Origin: Portibacter lacus
Lineage (GTDB): Bacteria; Bacteroidota; Bacteroidia; Chitinophagales; Saprospiraceae
Direction: 5' to 3'
Assembly (NCBI RefSeq): GCF_021533215.1
Contig: NZ_JAJNKA010000018.1
Location: 32,994 to 96,993 of the forward strand
Length of the DNA stretch: 64,000 bases
Of this stretch, positions 9,474 through 17,821 are shown one piece after another. The notes under the pieces are model-generated. The model was not told the origin of the DNA. It ran no database searches and saw only the letters and a list, made by a program, of their open reading frames with translations. How positions within the stretch are numbered: position 1 is the first letter of the stretch; the number at the start of each line of letters is the position of its first letter. The position numbers and the translations under genes were made by a program.

Positions 9474-9839
9474 CTAAAACAAGCCATTTTCATTCGGTGA
9501 ATGCTTTTCAATAACTTGACCTAAATCCCACAATTCAACAATTTTATCTTCAACGAAGCGAAAAATGTGAACAACTGCAATGTTCATCTCTTCTTTTTCA
9601 ACAAGTGAATGGGTAATAATGGTATCACCGTCTTTGTAGCAATATTTAATGACAATTGCTTTATTTGGACTCTTTTCATGAGCATCGGACATTGCTTGTT
9701 CTAAAGCAGCACGATCTCCTTTGAAATATTGGTTATGATGAATAAAATCTGATGCAACAAATTTAGAAAATGCTTCTTCGACCTTACCACTTCCAGCTAA
9801 CTCAAGGAATAATTTTGCAATTTCTTTATGAGTCATCAT
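9474..9839 (-). CDS. SnoaL/NTF2-like protein
   Basis: This is a 121-residue protein without a signal peptide. The segment KEIAKLFLELAGSGKVEEAF, then ASDFIHHNQYFKGDRAALEQ and VVHIFRFVEDKIVELWDLGQ, match the cone-shaped alpha+beta NTF2/SnoaL fold. In such proteins the helix-FI.HN strand and the closing IFRF.DGKI.E.WD motif are conserved. The fold serves in polyketide cyclases, isomerases and many orphan proteins, so no reaction can be given. One base separates it from the lipoprotein gene immediately upstream (9841-10494), which suggests a two-gene operon. Either of the two adjacent ATG codons could be the start. Confidence 0.75.
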   Translation of the reverse strand: MMTHKEIAKLFLELAGSGKVEEAFSKFVASDFIHHNQYFKGDRAALEQAMSDAHEKSPNKAIVIKYCYKDGDTIITHSLVEKEEMNIAVVHIFRFVEDKIVELWDLGQVIEKHSPNENGLF

Positions 9840-9840
9840 T

Positions 9841-10494
9841 CTAATTTACATCTGCAACAGGTGAAATCATGATGTGTGCTCTGTGAGTTCCAGGGTTCAT
9901 GATCCAAGGGTGATTCGCAGCTATAGGTCTTTCTGGCAAACCTGTAGAAGCAGCTGTTGCCCAAGGCATGTAGACTACATATCGGTATTTTGCACCATCT
10001 ACGATGGATGTTTCTGGATCATACATTGTTTCTCCTCCATAATAAATATGTAAGGTTGAGCCAGTTTCTCCCATCGATAATTTACCTGATTTAACTTCTT
10101 CTTCCCGAATATCGAATATTTCAGTTGCTGATTTTCCTTCTGCCTTAAGCGCTCTACCTCTTGCCATAAATGGTTCAAGACTCTGGTGATAGCATGCTGC
10201 ACTGAATCCTTTCTTCTTAGGATCATCTGCAAGACATATTAATTCATTACTCCCTTCTTTCATGGTAACAAACTCGCCAGCCATATTATAACCTATAACC
10301 GTGCATTCAGCTCGATGCTCTGCAGGTGCAGCCATTACTGCAGTTGCAATTAAAGCTTCATCTGTACTAATCTCTTGTAAATTCGGATTTATAACTGTCA
10401 CTTCCTCAGTAGCCTTTTCTGTTTTATTTTGAACCGAAGATTCGCATGAAAACAAGAAGGTAATGGTCATGAATAAAAACAATGCTCTGATCAT
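9841..10494 (-). CDS. lipoprotein of unknown function
   Basis: The 217-residue protein has a short lipoprotein signal, MIRALFLFMTITFLFSC, with Cys17 as acceptor. The mature region contains EALIATAVMAAPAEHRAECT, CLADDPKKKGFSAACYHQSL and PFMARGRALKAEGKSATEIF, then YRYVVYMPWATA and ends with a histidine-bearing stretch NPGTHRAHIMISP. I have seen similar sequences only as hypothetical proteins. The regular Cys, His and Arg pattern hints at a soluble extracytoplasmic domain. It precedes the SnoaL-like gene by one base, so the two are probably co-transcribed. The recurring TTTAGGTCAAT-type motif lies about 160 bases upstream. Confidence 0.65.
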   Translation of the reverse strand: MIRALFLFMTITFLFSCESSVQNKTEKATEEVTVINPNLQEISTDEALIATAVMAAPAEHRAECTVIGYNMAGEFVTMKEGSNELICLADDPKKKGFSAACYHQSLEPFMARGRALKAEGKSATEIFDIREEEVKSGKLSMGETGSTLHIYYGGETMYDPETSIVDGAKYRYVVYMPWATAASTGLPERPIAANHPWIMNPGTHRAHIMISPVADVN

Positions 10495-10654
10495 AAGATA
10501 GAATTTAAATATTGAATATTTGAAAAGATTAACAAGCTGTAGTTATCAAGATAATCTATTTTTAAAACTTATAAAAATCCTGCTACATCCTATTTTCGGC
10601 ATAGAATGCCTAAACTTCTATTAAGCACATTAAAATCGTAATCTTGCTTACAAC

Positions 10655-10669
10655 ATTGACCTAAAAATA
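10655..10669 (-). promoter_or_regulatory. recurring TATTTTTAGGTCAAT motif (site A)
   Basis: In minus-strand sense the site reads TATTTTTAGGTCAAT and lies in the gap between the FucP stop (10694) and the lipoprotein start (10494). The TATTTTTAG part is near the -7 consensus TAnnTTTG. The same string recurs at three other minus-strand upstream regions in the window. Confidence 0.35.
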
Positions 10670-10693
10670 AACCGTCTACTTACCTAATAAAAA

Positions 10694-12007
10694 TTAAGTT
10701 GCTGGCTCGTGCTTCTTGAAAACATTCCAACCGTACCAAGCAATATAAAGGAAACAAACTAATGGAAGAATGAAAGAAAAATTGACCTCTGTAACACCCA
10801 TAATCGTTGTGTCTGCTACTCCATTTCCACCAGCATCAATGATTATCCCTTGGAGTTTAGGCATCAAAGCACCACCTACGATCGCCATCACTAATCCCGC
10901 TGAACCTACTTTAGATTGCTCTTCTGTCAAATCACCTAACGCTATTCCATATATCGTCGGGAACATAAGTGACATGAAGAATGAAATACCCACTAGACAA
11001 TAAAGTCCAGTCATGCCTTGGATAAATATCGTCCCTGCAACAAAAAGACCTGCAAGTAATGCAAAGTACATTAGTAGTTTTCCTGGACTTAAAAATCGAA
11101 GTAAATAGGTTCCAATTGCACGTCCTACGGTGAACAATACGAATGCAGCCATCTGATAATATCCAGCAGTTACACTATCCATACCTATTGCTTCTGCATA
11201 TTGATAGATGTATGTCCAACACATAATCTGTGCGCCTACGTATAGAATCTGGGCAAGAACACCTAGTACATATTTTGAGTTTTTACTTAATGTTGCAAAG
11301 GTTTCACCAATACTCGGCATACCGCCTTCTTCCTTAGACTGAGGCATTTTACTGACAACGAATAGTACAAAAATACCGATCAACACCAATCCTAAGATAA
11401 CGTAAGGATTTCTGATGACCATTAAATCTGATGTCTTAATCAGTATTTTCGACGCCTCATCTAATGCACTAAAATCCTCTATATCATCTGATTGCAAGTT
11501 CTTTAAAACAAATTGTTGTGCGACAAACAAGCCCGCCATAAGGCCGACTGGATTGAATGACTGTGCTAGGTTCAATCGCTGAGTCGAGGTTTCTTTCGCC
11601 CCCATAGCAAGAATATATGGATTCGCCGAGGTTTCTAAGAATGCCAAACCAAAAGTGAGGACATACAGACCTAGACAGAAGAATACAAAACTCTCAGACT
11701 GAGCCGCTGGATAAAAGAGCAGTGCACCCGTCGCGTATAAGGCCAGTCCAATTAAGATTCCCACTTTATACGAATACTTCCGCATGAACAAGGCAGCCGG
11801 TAATGCCATACAGAAATAGCCTCCATAGAAAGCCATTTGTACCCAGGCCGCTTCAGAATTAGAAAGTTCTAGTACTTTCTTGAATGCCTGAACCATCGGA
11901 TCTGTTACAGCATTAGCGAAACCCCAAAGTGCGAATAAAGAAGTTACAAGGATAAATGGAATGAGTACCTCTCTGGACACTACGGGGATCTTAATACTTT
12001 TGCTCAT
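10694..12007 (-). CDS. fucP: FucP-type sugar:H+ symporter (major facilitator superfamily)
   Basis: This 437-residue inner-membrane protein has about twelve hydrophobic segments. It shows the FucP hallmarks FALWGFANAVTDPMVQAFKK near residues 25-44 and FGLAFLETSANPYILAMG near 119-136, followed by NLAQSFNPVG. Asp36 and Glu125 correspond to Asp46 and Glu135 of E. coli FucP, residues known to be needed for proton-coupled L-fucose transport. Bacteroidota members of this family are often annotated only as sugar MFS transporters and may take glucose, galactose or N-acetylglucosamine, so fucose is likely but not proven. It lies between a secreted amylase and the SnoaL/lipoprotein pair, with separate spacers of about 200 bases on each side. 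Confidence 0.85.
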   Translation of the reverse strand: MSKSIKIPVVSREVLIPFILVTSLFALWGFANAVTDPMVQAFKKVLELSNSEAAWVQMAFYGGYFCMALPAALFMRKYSYKVGILIGLALYATGALLFYPAAQSESFVFFCLGLYVLTFGLAFLETSANPYILAMGAKETSTQRLNLAQSFNPVGLMAGLFVAQQFVLKNLQSDDIEDFSALDEASKILIKTSDLMVIRNPYVILGLVLIGIFVLFVVSKMPQSKEEGGMPSIGETFATLSKNSKYVLGVLAQILYVGAQIMCWTYIYQYAEAIGMDSVTAGYYQMAAFVLFTVGRAIGTYLLRFLSPGKLLMYFALLAGLFVAGTIFIQGMTGLYCLVGISFFMSLMFPTIYGIALGDLTEEQSKVGSAGLVMAIVGGALMPKLQGIIIDAGGNGVADTTIMGVTEVNFSFILPLVCFLYIAWYGWNVFKKHEPAT

Positions 12008-12220
12008 TTGGTTTAAAGTTTTGTATAAATAAAAAAGGTTTGTTATGTGATATTAACCAATTGCTTAGTTTATCACCAACTAAAATATAGAAATAAATTG
12101 AAAATGGTAAGATTAATAGTATTCATAAGGAATTCAAGTGCAATTCGCTGATAATTTTTCACACAGCAACAGATAAATTAACAATTGAAAACTAGCTAAT
12201 TAGGTTAACCTAGCTTGTTG

Positions 12221-14797
12221 TTACAATATCACAAGACGCTGAGATCCTATTTTTCCATCGACCGTTATTTGTACAAAGTAAATGCCTGATGACCAACCCT
12301 TTGTCTGAATGGTCATAGCATTATCACTTGATGTTTCTTGATAAATTATGGCACCATTTGTTGATATAACTTTCACGTTTGCTCGAGGTTCTGGAGCAGA
12401 TTCCCACGAGATATTGACTTCATCGATTGTAGGATTAGGAGACAGTTTAAAATCAAAAAAAGCTTTACTTATATTATTCGTACTTACAGAATTGACATCC
12501 GAAATTAAAAGCACACGAGTAGATTGCGCACTCATTTCTGTTGTTGACTCCCAGTTTTCAAAGCCTCCTTTTTCATTTATAGAAATCATTCCCATTTCCT
12601 CATCATTATATAGATCAGTAACCTTATAATTCCCAGGTAATAAGGTGGAAGCCTTTAGTGACAATGATGCATTCGATAGTTGTGTTGCCAAATTTGAAAC
12701 CACCACAATTCCTTCATTTTCATAGATTCGTGCAAAACTATACACATTTGCTTCAGAGCTTTCAACATCTAAATAATATCCTCTTCTTAATGCCTTTTGC
12801 TCATTCCTAATACGGATTAATCTCTTGTAATGGTTCAGAAGAGAATTAGGATTATTCTCCATGACCACTACGTTATTCGTCACATAATTAGATCCTGCAT
12901 TATTCCATGGAGTGGATGTGGAAAATCCAGCATTAGCAGCATCAGACCATTGCATAGGTCGACGAATATTCTCATGGGCACCTGTTCCACTCATATTAAC
13001 TTCCTCTCCGTAATACAAAAAAGGAATACCAGGCAGAGTCAGGTATATAGACGCCGCCAATTTTAGTTTACTAACACTCGAACCCAATATGTCATAGACT
13101 CTGTCCATATCATGGTTGGAAAGAAAAGTACCATATTGCAAAGAAGGATACGAGGCATTAACGTTCAGCATTTGTTGTCGAACACTAACTGAATTTTCAT
13201 TAATAACCGCATTCAAAATATGACCCGCTAAATCAAATTCAAAACAAACATCTAATCGTTCATTTTGTACATATGGAATGATGGAAGCGGTATTCGACCA
13301 AACCTCGCCGATGCTAAAAGCATCTGCATTATTAGACTTGTACACTTCATCAAATTCTTCTAGTAATGAAAATGTGCCTGATGTATTCTCTAAAACCGTC
13401 CCATCTTCTATCAAGTATTTAATTGCATCCAGCCGAAAACCATCTACGCCTTTATCCAACCAAAAGTTGGCCACATTAAACATCTCCTCCTTGACGTCTG
13501 GATGATTGTAATTCAGATCTGGCATACCGCTCCAGAATAGTCCATAGTAATAATCAGATCCGCTACCATGCCATACACCTTGACCCCAAGGTCCTGAAAA
13601 ATTGGGATTATCTTCTGACCAAATGTACCAGTCTCGGAAACCATTCGAATTAGTTTTTGATTGCGTAAACCAAGGATGCTGGTTAGAAGTATGATTCAGA
13701 ACCAAGTCAATAATCACTTTTATACCTCGATTATGTGCTTCTTCCAAAAATGCCGTAAAATCTTCCATCGTCCCATAGTCTGGTTCTGTTTTATAATAAT
13801 CCGTAGCATCATATCCATGATAACTTGGCGACTCCATCATGGGCATTAACCAGATAGCAGTAATTCCTAAGTCCTTATCAGTATTGGGGTCTCCGTCATT
13901 TAAGTAGTCTAGTTTTTCTATTATTCCTCGAAAATCACCGATTCCATCTCCATCACTATCATAAAAACTACGAACAAATAATTCATAAAAGACTGCATCG
14001 TTCCACCAATGTGTATCATAATCTGTATTCAGATTGGGATTGCATTCATCACAACTATTAAAACAATAAATTGGTGGATTCGCAGAACCTAATTCGACTG
14101 TTAAAGTTCTGTTGTTCGTCCCATTTTCACCTTCTATTGAGCAATCAAGCGGCAAGGATTCCGTATCTAATGACTCATTTCCATTGACAAATAGATATTC
14201 ATAGTTACCTGCTGGCAGCATTAAGTTGACCTCGTAAGTATTATCACCATTCACATCCACGAGTTTTGTGCTTGATGCGTCCCAGTCTGTTTCATAGCCA
14301 GCTGCTTTCTGAAAATTTCCCATTACGTGAACACCTTCAGGAGAGACGGTTTCACCATTCATATTAACTGCCAATTTAATCATCCCTACACAGCCATTAA
14401 ATGGTACCGACGGAATTACAAGGTCCTTATCTCCTACTGTAATTACTCTATTATTGGTATTCCCTACGGAACACTCAACTGGTGGATTTTCATCTTTCCC
14501 CCATTCTTTTCCATTAATAAACTTGTACTCGTAAGTACCAGAAGGCATTTCTAGCGTTAAAGAATAGACCTTGTCACCATCCGTATCATCGAGCCTTGTT
14601 GTGCTTGGATTCCAATTATCACCAAATCCAGCAACCGACTGAAAACTGCCAGCTATGTGAATGCCATCATTAGATATGCTTTCCTTGCTCATATCCACCT
14701 GGAAGGTTACTGCGACTGATTGAGCCAATGAAGTTAAAGTAAAGAAAAGTAGCGTCACTAGGAAAACAGAGCTTTTACTGAACATTGGAATACACAT
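12221..14797 (-). CDS. T9SS-secreted GH13 alpha-amylase with two N-terminal starch-binding-like modules
   Basis: The 858-residue protein has a signal peptide ending at SLAQS. Two tandem modules follow at roughly 28-135 and 138-250, each with the pattern GIHIAGSFQ...W.PS.TRL.D and Y.Y.F.NG, resembling CBM20/48-like folds. The catalytic barrel runs from about 262 to 680. Visible GH13 motifs are DLVLNH (region I), GFRLDA with nucleophile Asp457, IGEVW with acid/base Glu498, and SNHD with Asp563. The last 75 residues (LSPNPTIDEVNISWES ... GSQRLVIL) are a type A T9SS sorting domain, so the enzyme is exported across the outer membrane. A start at ATG 14785 gives an equally good signal peptide. It probably attacks starch-like glucans. 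Confidence 0.92.
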   Translation of the reverse strand: MCIPMFSKSSVFLVTLLFFTLTSLAQSVAVTFQVDMSKESISNDGIHIAGSFQSVAGFGDNWNPSTTRLDDTDGDKVYSLTLEMPSGTYEYKFINGKEWGKDENPPVECSVGNTNNRVITVGDKDLVIPSVPFNGCVGMIKLAVNMNGETVSPEGVHVMGNFQKAAGYETDWDASSTKLVDVNGDNTYEVNLMLPAGNYEYLFVNGNESLDTESLPLDCSIEGENGTNNRTLTVELGSANPPIYCFNSCDECNPNLNTDYDTHWWNDAVFYELFVRSFYDSDGDGIGDFRGIIEKLDYLNDGDPNTDKDLGITAIWLMPMMESPSYHGYDATDYYKTEPDYGTMEDFTAFLEEAHNRGIKVIIDLVLNHTSNQHPWFTQSKTNSNGFRDWYIWSEDNPNFSGPWGQGVWHGSGSDYYYGLFWSGMPDLNYNHPDVKEEMFNVANFWLDKGVDGFRLDAIKYLIEDGTVLENTSGTFSLLEEFDEVYKSNNADAFSIGEVWSNTASIIPYVQNERLDVCFEFDLAGHILNAVINENSVSVRQQMLNVNASYPSLQYGTFLSNHDMDRVYDILGSSVSKLKLAASIYLTLPGIPFLYYGEEVNMSGTGAHENIRRPMQWSDAANAGFSTSTPWNNAGSNYVTNNVVVMENNPNSLLNHYKRLIRIRNEQKALRRGYYLDVESSEANVYSFARIYENEGIVVVSNLATQLSNASLSLKASTLLPGNYKVTDLYNDEEMGMISINEKGGFENWESTTEMSAQSTRVLLISDVNSVSTNNISKAFFDFKLSPNPTIDEVNISWESAPEPRANVKVISTNGAIIYQETSSDNAMTIQTKGWSSGIYFVQITVDGKIGSQRLVIL

Positions 14798-15003
14798 GCG
14801 TCTGACTAAATTTTATAATGATTATTGTCAATTTTTACTCTTCTATTCTAAATGAATGACAATTTTTAAAGGAATAAAAATACTCTATTTCTTGCGATTA
14901 CATTACAGTTAAGATTATTCTGCTGCTTAGTCTTCTATCATTGACATCACTAAGATGTATAGAATGACTTGAATTATTCAGCAATATCTACAAAGAGGCT
15001 CGA

Positions 15004-15870
15004 CTATTCTAGTAACGACTTTTTACTCTGAAAAGGCTTAATTTTATTGGCTTTAATGGACAAATACAAAAAGACCGTACATAAGATGAATAAAAATGAT
15101 ATGGATAAAATGGAATCCTCTATCCCATAAATACTGCCCGTAATTAATTCTGGCCCCTCAAATTTGCCTTTTAGAATTGCGCCAATATCCTCTAATCCTG
15201 ACAAGTTAGATCCGTAAAAAGGCTGTGCGAAATTCCACCCCAAATGAAATGCGAAAGGTAGCCAGACACGACCAGTATAAGTATACATGATTCCATGTGC
15301 AAATCCGAAAAGTAGTCCAAGTAGAACAGACAGGATGGTTACATTGTCATTAAAAATGTGTGGCAACTCGAATAATACAGAGATTATTGCTAATGCGATA
15401 TATGTCCCGATCCAATTTTCTAAAATTCTATAGAGAATTGCTCTGAAAAATATCTCTTCTATTAATGCTGCAATAACCAAGAATGAAAATGGTGCTAGAA
15501 AATAGGAGAACCCCGAAAAACTGATTACTTGATAGTAGCCCAGCGCATAAAGTATCAGGATAACTAGGGATAAGATGGAAAAACCTAAGAGAAAACCTCC
15601 AAACAATTCTAGGATGAGGTTCTTTCTTGATAACTCCGTAATCTTTCTTTTCTCATAAAATTTAAATAAGAAATAGTAGCTTGTTAATAAGACAACGACA
15701 GAGAAATAGTTGACAATTGTATCTGATATAGGCTTAGAAGAGATTAGACTCTGAAGTATTGGTTTTGATATGAAATCTTGAATACCAATTAATACCGCTA
15801 AGCAAATTCCGATTCCTAGAACAATCTTGGTGATGGGGAAGTAAAGTACTTTTTTGAGGATTTTATTCAT
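15004..15870 (-). CDS. CPBP-family intramembrane glutamic endopeptidase
   Basis: This 288-residue protein has about eight membrane helices. It carries the CPBP (CAAX protease and bacteriocin-processing) motifs in the usual order. EEIFFRAILYR supplies Glu138, Glu139 and Arg143, FELPH supplies His171, and FHLGWNFAQP supplies His209 and Asn213. These residues line the active site of Rce1-type proteases. Bacterial members cleave membrane-associated peptides or act in bacteriocin self-immunity, and the substrate here is unknown. It is transcribed on the minus strand after the DUF1801 gene with an 87-base gap, which allows co-transcription but does not prove it. Confidence 0.85.
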   Translation of the reverse strand: MNKILKKVLYFPITKIVLGIGICLAVLIGIQDFISKPILQSLISSKPISDTIVNYFSVVVLLTSYYFLFKFYEKRKITELSRKNLILELFGGFLLGFSILSLVILILYALGYYQVISFSGFSYFLAPFSFLVIAALIEEIFFRAILYRILENWIGTYIALAIISVLFELPHIFNDNVTILSVLLGLLFGFAHGIMYTYTGRVWLPFAFHLGWNFAQPFYGSNLSGLEDIGAILKGKFEGPELITGSIYGIEDSILSISFLFILCTVFLYLSIKANKIKPFQSKKSLLE

Positions 15871-15957
15871 GTATTTTTCTGGAATATCTTATTTACTGGG
15901 ATCAATTTTAACTTGTCTTTCCAATTCAGAAAGCTGCTTTTTATTTTAATTCAAATC

Positions 15958-16413
15958 TCATTGAGGTCTAATTTTCTTTGGAGATATAGACATGACTAAA
16001 CTTTTTGGTTTCCCTTGTTCTGCAATAAGATGTTCATTTCGGCTATCAGAAATTGCCACCGCTTCTAATATCATCTTTTCCAATGCACTTTTAGGAAATG
16101 TTTCCAAGTCTGTTATTTTAATATGCCTGATCAACTTACCTTTTCCTTCTAATTTTAATGGTGGATTCTTCAATTCAGCACCCCGATTAAATCCAAAATT
16201 CACATGCTTAGAATAAACAGCAATATGACAAAAAGCATCTTTTAATTTCTCAGACTTAGCATACGCTATAGCTACCGCATTATAGTTATCCCATATGAGT
16301 TCATTTGCTTCCGGAATTAATTCTGTCATAAAATCTCTTAACGCTAAGGTCAAGTTCTGAATCTTCTTGTTGTAAGGCTTAAGAAATGTTTTTAATTGCG
16401 GATTTGCTTTCAT
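15958..16413 (-). CDS. DUF1801 (YdhG-like) domain protein
   Basis: This 151-residue cytoplasmic protein shows the DUF1801 pattern: an N-terminal helix pair (FLKPYNKKIQNLTLALRDFM), ELIWDNYNAVAIAYA, FCHIAVYSKHVNFGFNRGAE, then LEGKGKLIRHIKITDLE. These proteins share the YjbR/CyaY-like fold and have no established biochemical role. The length is normal. The divergent plus-strand gene for a secreted hydrolase starts about 115 bases away. No motif for metal binding or catalysis is evident. Confidence 0.8.
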   Translation of the reverse strand: MKANPQLKTFLKPYNKKIQNLTLALRDFMTELIPEANELIWDNYNAVAIAYAKSEKLKDAFCHIAVYSKHVNFGFNRGAELKNPPLKLEGKGKLIRHIKITDLETFPKSALEKMILEAVAISDSRNEHLIAEQGKPKSLVMSISPKKIRPQ

Positions 16414-16528
16414 TTTTCGAGTTAAAGAGTAAGACAGAACAATAAGGTAATCATTGCAGCACGGATTTTTATTTATATTTTAGATTTTTAATGTAGTTAT
16501 GAATCATTCAACGTCAAAAGTTACTGAA

Positions 16529-17704
16529 ATGAAATTCCAATTCTCTTTTGCTATCTTTTTGTTTTTTATTAATTCTTACGCCCAAACTACCGTTGAGTCG
16601 CATATGCTAGGACATAGCTTAATGGACCACTCATCTCCTACTCAACAAACAAAAATAGCTTACTGGATCCATCAGTTTGCTACAGAAGCAGGTCACACCT
16701 ACGAGTCAACTGGTCAATTTGGTTCCATTTGGGACTTTGCTAATTTTAATCCACAATCGAATTGGGGCAGTCCTGGCATTCCTAGTTCTTGGGATAGTTC
16801 TTCTGAAACATTCGCAGCAGCAAATTTGAATAATTTCATGTTCACCGTTTTTAATTATGTCCAAGATCTACCACCAGATGAAGTTTACTACACCTTACCT
16901 TCATCAGTATTAACAGCATCAGAAAGACTAATTGATTCCATTCATAATTACCAGCCAGGCGATGATATTTTCATCTATGAAAATTGGCCAGATATGGCTC
17001 CCTTTACAGCTGAAACACCTTTCGAACCCACTGCTGCAGAATACACAGCATATAACACCTATCTGCTAGGTGACTTCCATGATTGGTGGATAGATCTTCA
17101 TGATCTCGTTATTACTTCACACCCTGCAGACCAAGTAAAAATGATCCCTGTAGGACCAGTCATCGCAGAGTTGATGAATTCTGCGCCTTACGACACTATT
17201 ACAGTTAACTTGCTATACGAAGACAATGCTCCACACGGGCGAGAAAGCATCTATTTTCTAGCAGGCTTAGCTACTTACATGGGTATATTTGGTGAAAAAG
17301 CACCTAATACCTATACCGTCCCTAGCAGCATCCATCCGCTTATTTCCGCTAATTATTCAGCAATCATAGATGAATTCTGGGACTACTTTATTGCATTTAA
17401 TGATGCCAATGGAAATAATAGGGTCTTCGGAACTCCAACAAGTACAAGTGATGTAGATAATGACAATGTCGATGATTCCATTGATAATTGTGTCAACACA
17501 TATAATCCAGATCAAGCAGATTACGATAACGATGGCGTGGGTGATTTATGCGATACTCCATTAAATAAAGTCATCGTAGATCTAGGAGTATTATATACCG
17601 AAGATGCAGAAGGCATATTAATGAAAGGTCGAGATGGAAATTGTTATTTACTCTACATTAACGAAATGGGAGTTCTAACTACGGAAGCAAGACCTTGCCC
17701 TTAA
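16529..17704 (+). CDS. secreted SGNH-like hydrolase with a thrombospondin type-3 calcium repeat
   Basis: The mature protein shows SGNH/GDSL-esterase-like blocks. The first is ESHMLGHSLMDH near the N-terminus, with a candidate nucleophile Ser. The second is IFIYENWPDM, in the place of block III. The third is DNAPHGRESIYFLAGLATYM, with candidate Asp and His of block V. Near residues 310-345 the acidic run DVDNDNVDDSIDNC ... DYDNDGVGDLCD is a thrombospondin type-3 repeat that binds calcium. The hydrolase assignment is my inference from motif order. The open frame begins at 16499, but ATG 16529 gives a clean signal peptide (MKFQFSFAIFLFFINSYAQ). A TATATTTTAG element at about 16474 would leave a normal leader length. 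No T9SS domain is seen. Confidence 0.55.
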   Translation: MKFQFSFAIFLFFINSYAQTTVESHMLGHSLMDHSSPTQQTKIAYWIHQFATEAGHTYESTGQFGSIWDFANFNPQSNWGSPGIPSSWDSSSETFAAANLNNFMFTVFNYVQDLPPDEVYYTLPSSVLTASERLIDSIHNYQPGDDIFIYENWPDMAPFTAETPFEPTAAEYTAYNTYLLGDFHDWWIDLHDLVITSHPADQVKMIPVGPVIAELMNSAPYDTITVNLLYEDNAPHGRESIYFLAGLATYMGIFGEKAPNTYTVPSSIHPLISANYSAIIDEFWDYFIAFNDANGNNRVFGTPTSTSDVDNDNVDDSIDNCVNTYNPDQADYDNDGVGDLCDTPLNKVIVDLGVLYTEDAEGILMKGRDGNCYLLYINEMGVLTTEARPCP

Positions 17705-17749
17705 GTATTGGGCTAGTTAATTCTTCTCAATAGCTCATAGAAACAAAAG

Positions 17750-17791
17750 AGGCAGATAAGAAATAAACGCATAGCTTATTCCTCATCTGCC
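17750..17791. terminator. bidirectional terminator between convergent genes
   Basis: AGGCAGAT (17750-17757) pairs with ATCTGCCT (17784-17791), and an inner AATAA/TTATT pair extends the stem. T-rich tracts occur on both strands (TTTAATC on plus, CTCTTTTGTTT on minus). It lies between the stops of the SGNH-like gene and the large lipoprotein gene. Confidence 0.75.
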
Positions 17792-17821
17792 TTTAATCTA
17801 TGGCGATTCAAATAATTCTTT

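Noticed and set aside
12194..12216. terminator of the amylase gene
   Set aside because: An AGCTA/TAGCT pairing with an AGGTTAACCT palindrome exists but the stem is short and the T-run poor, so it is not called.
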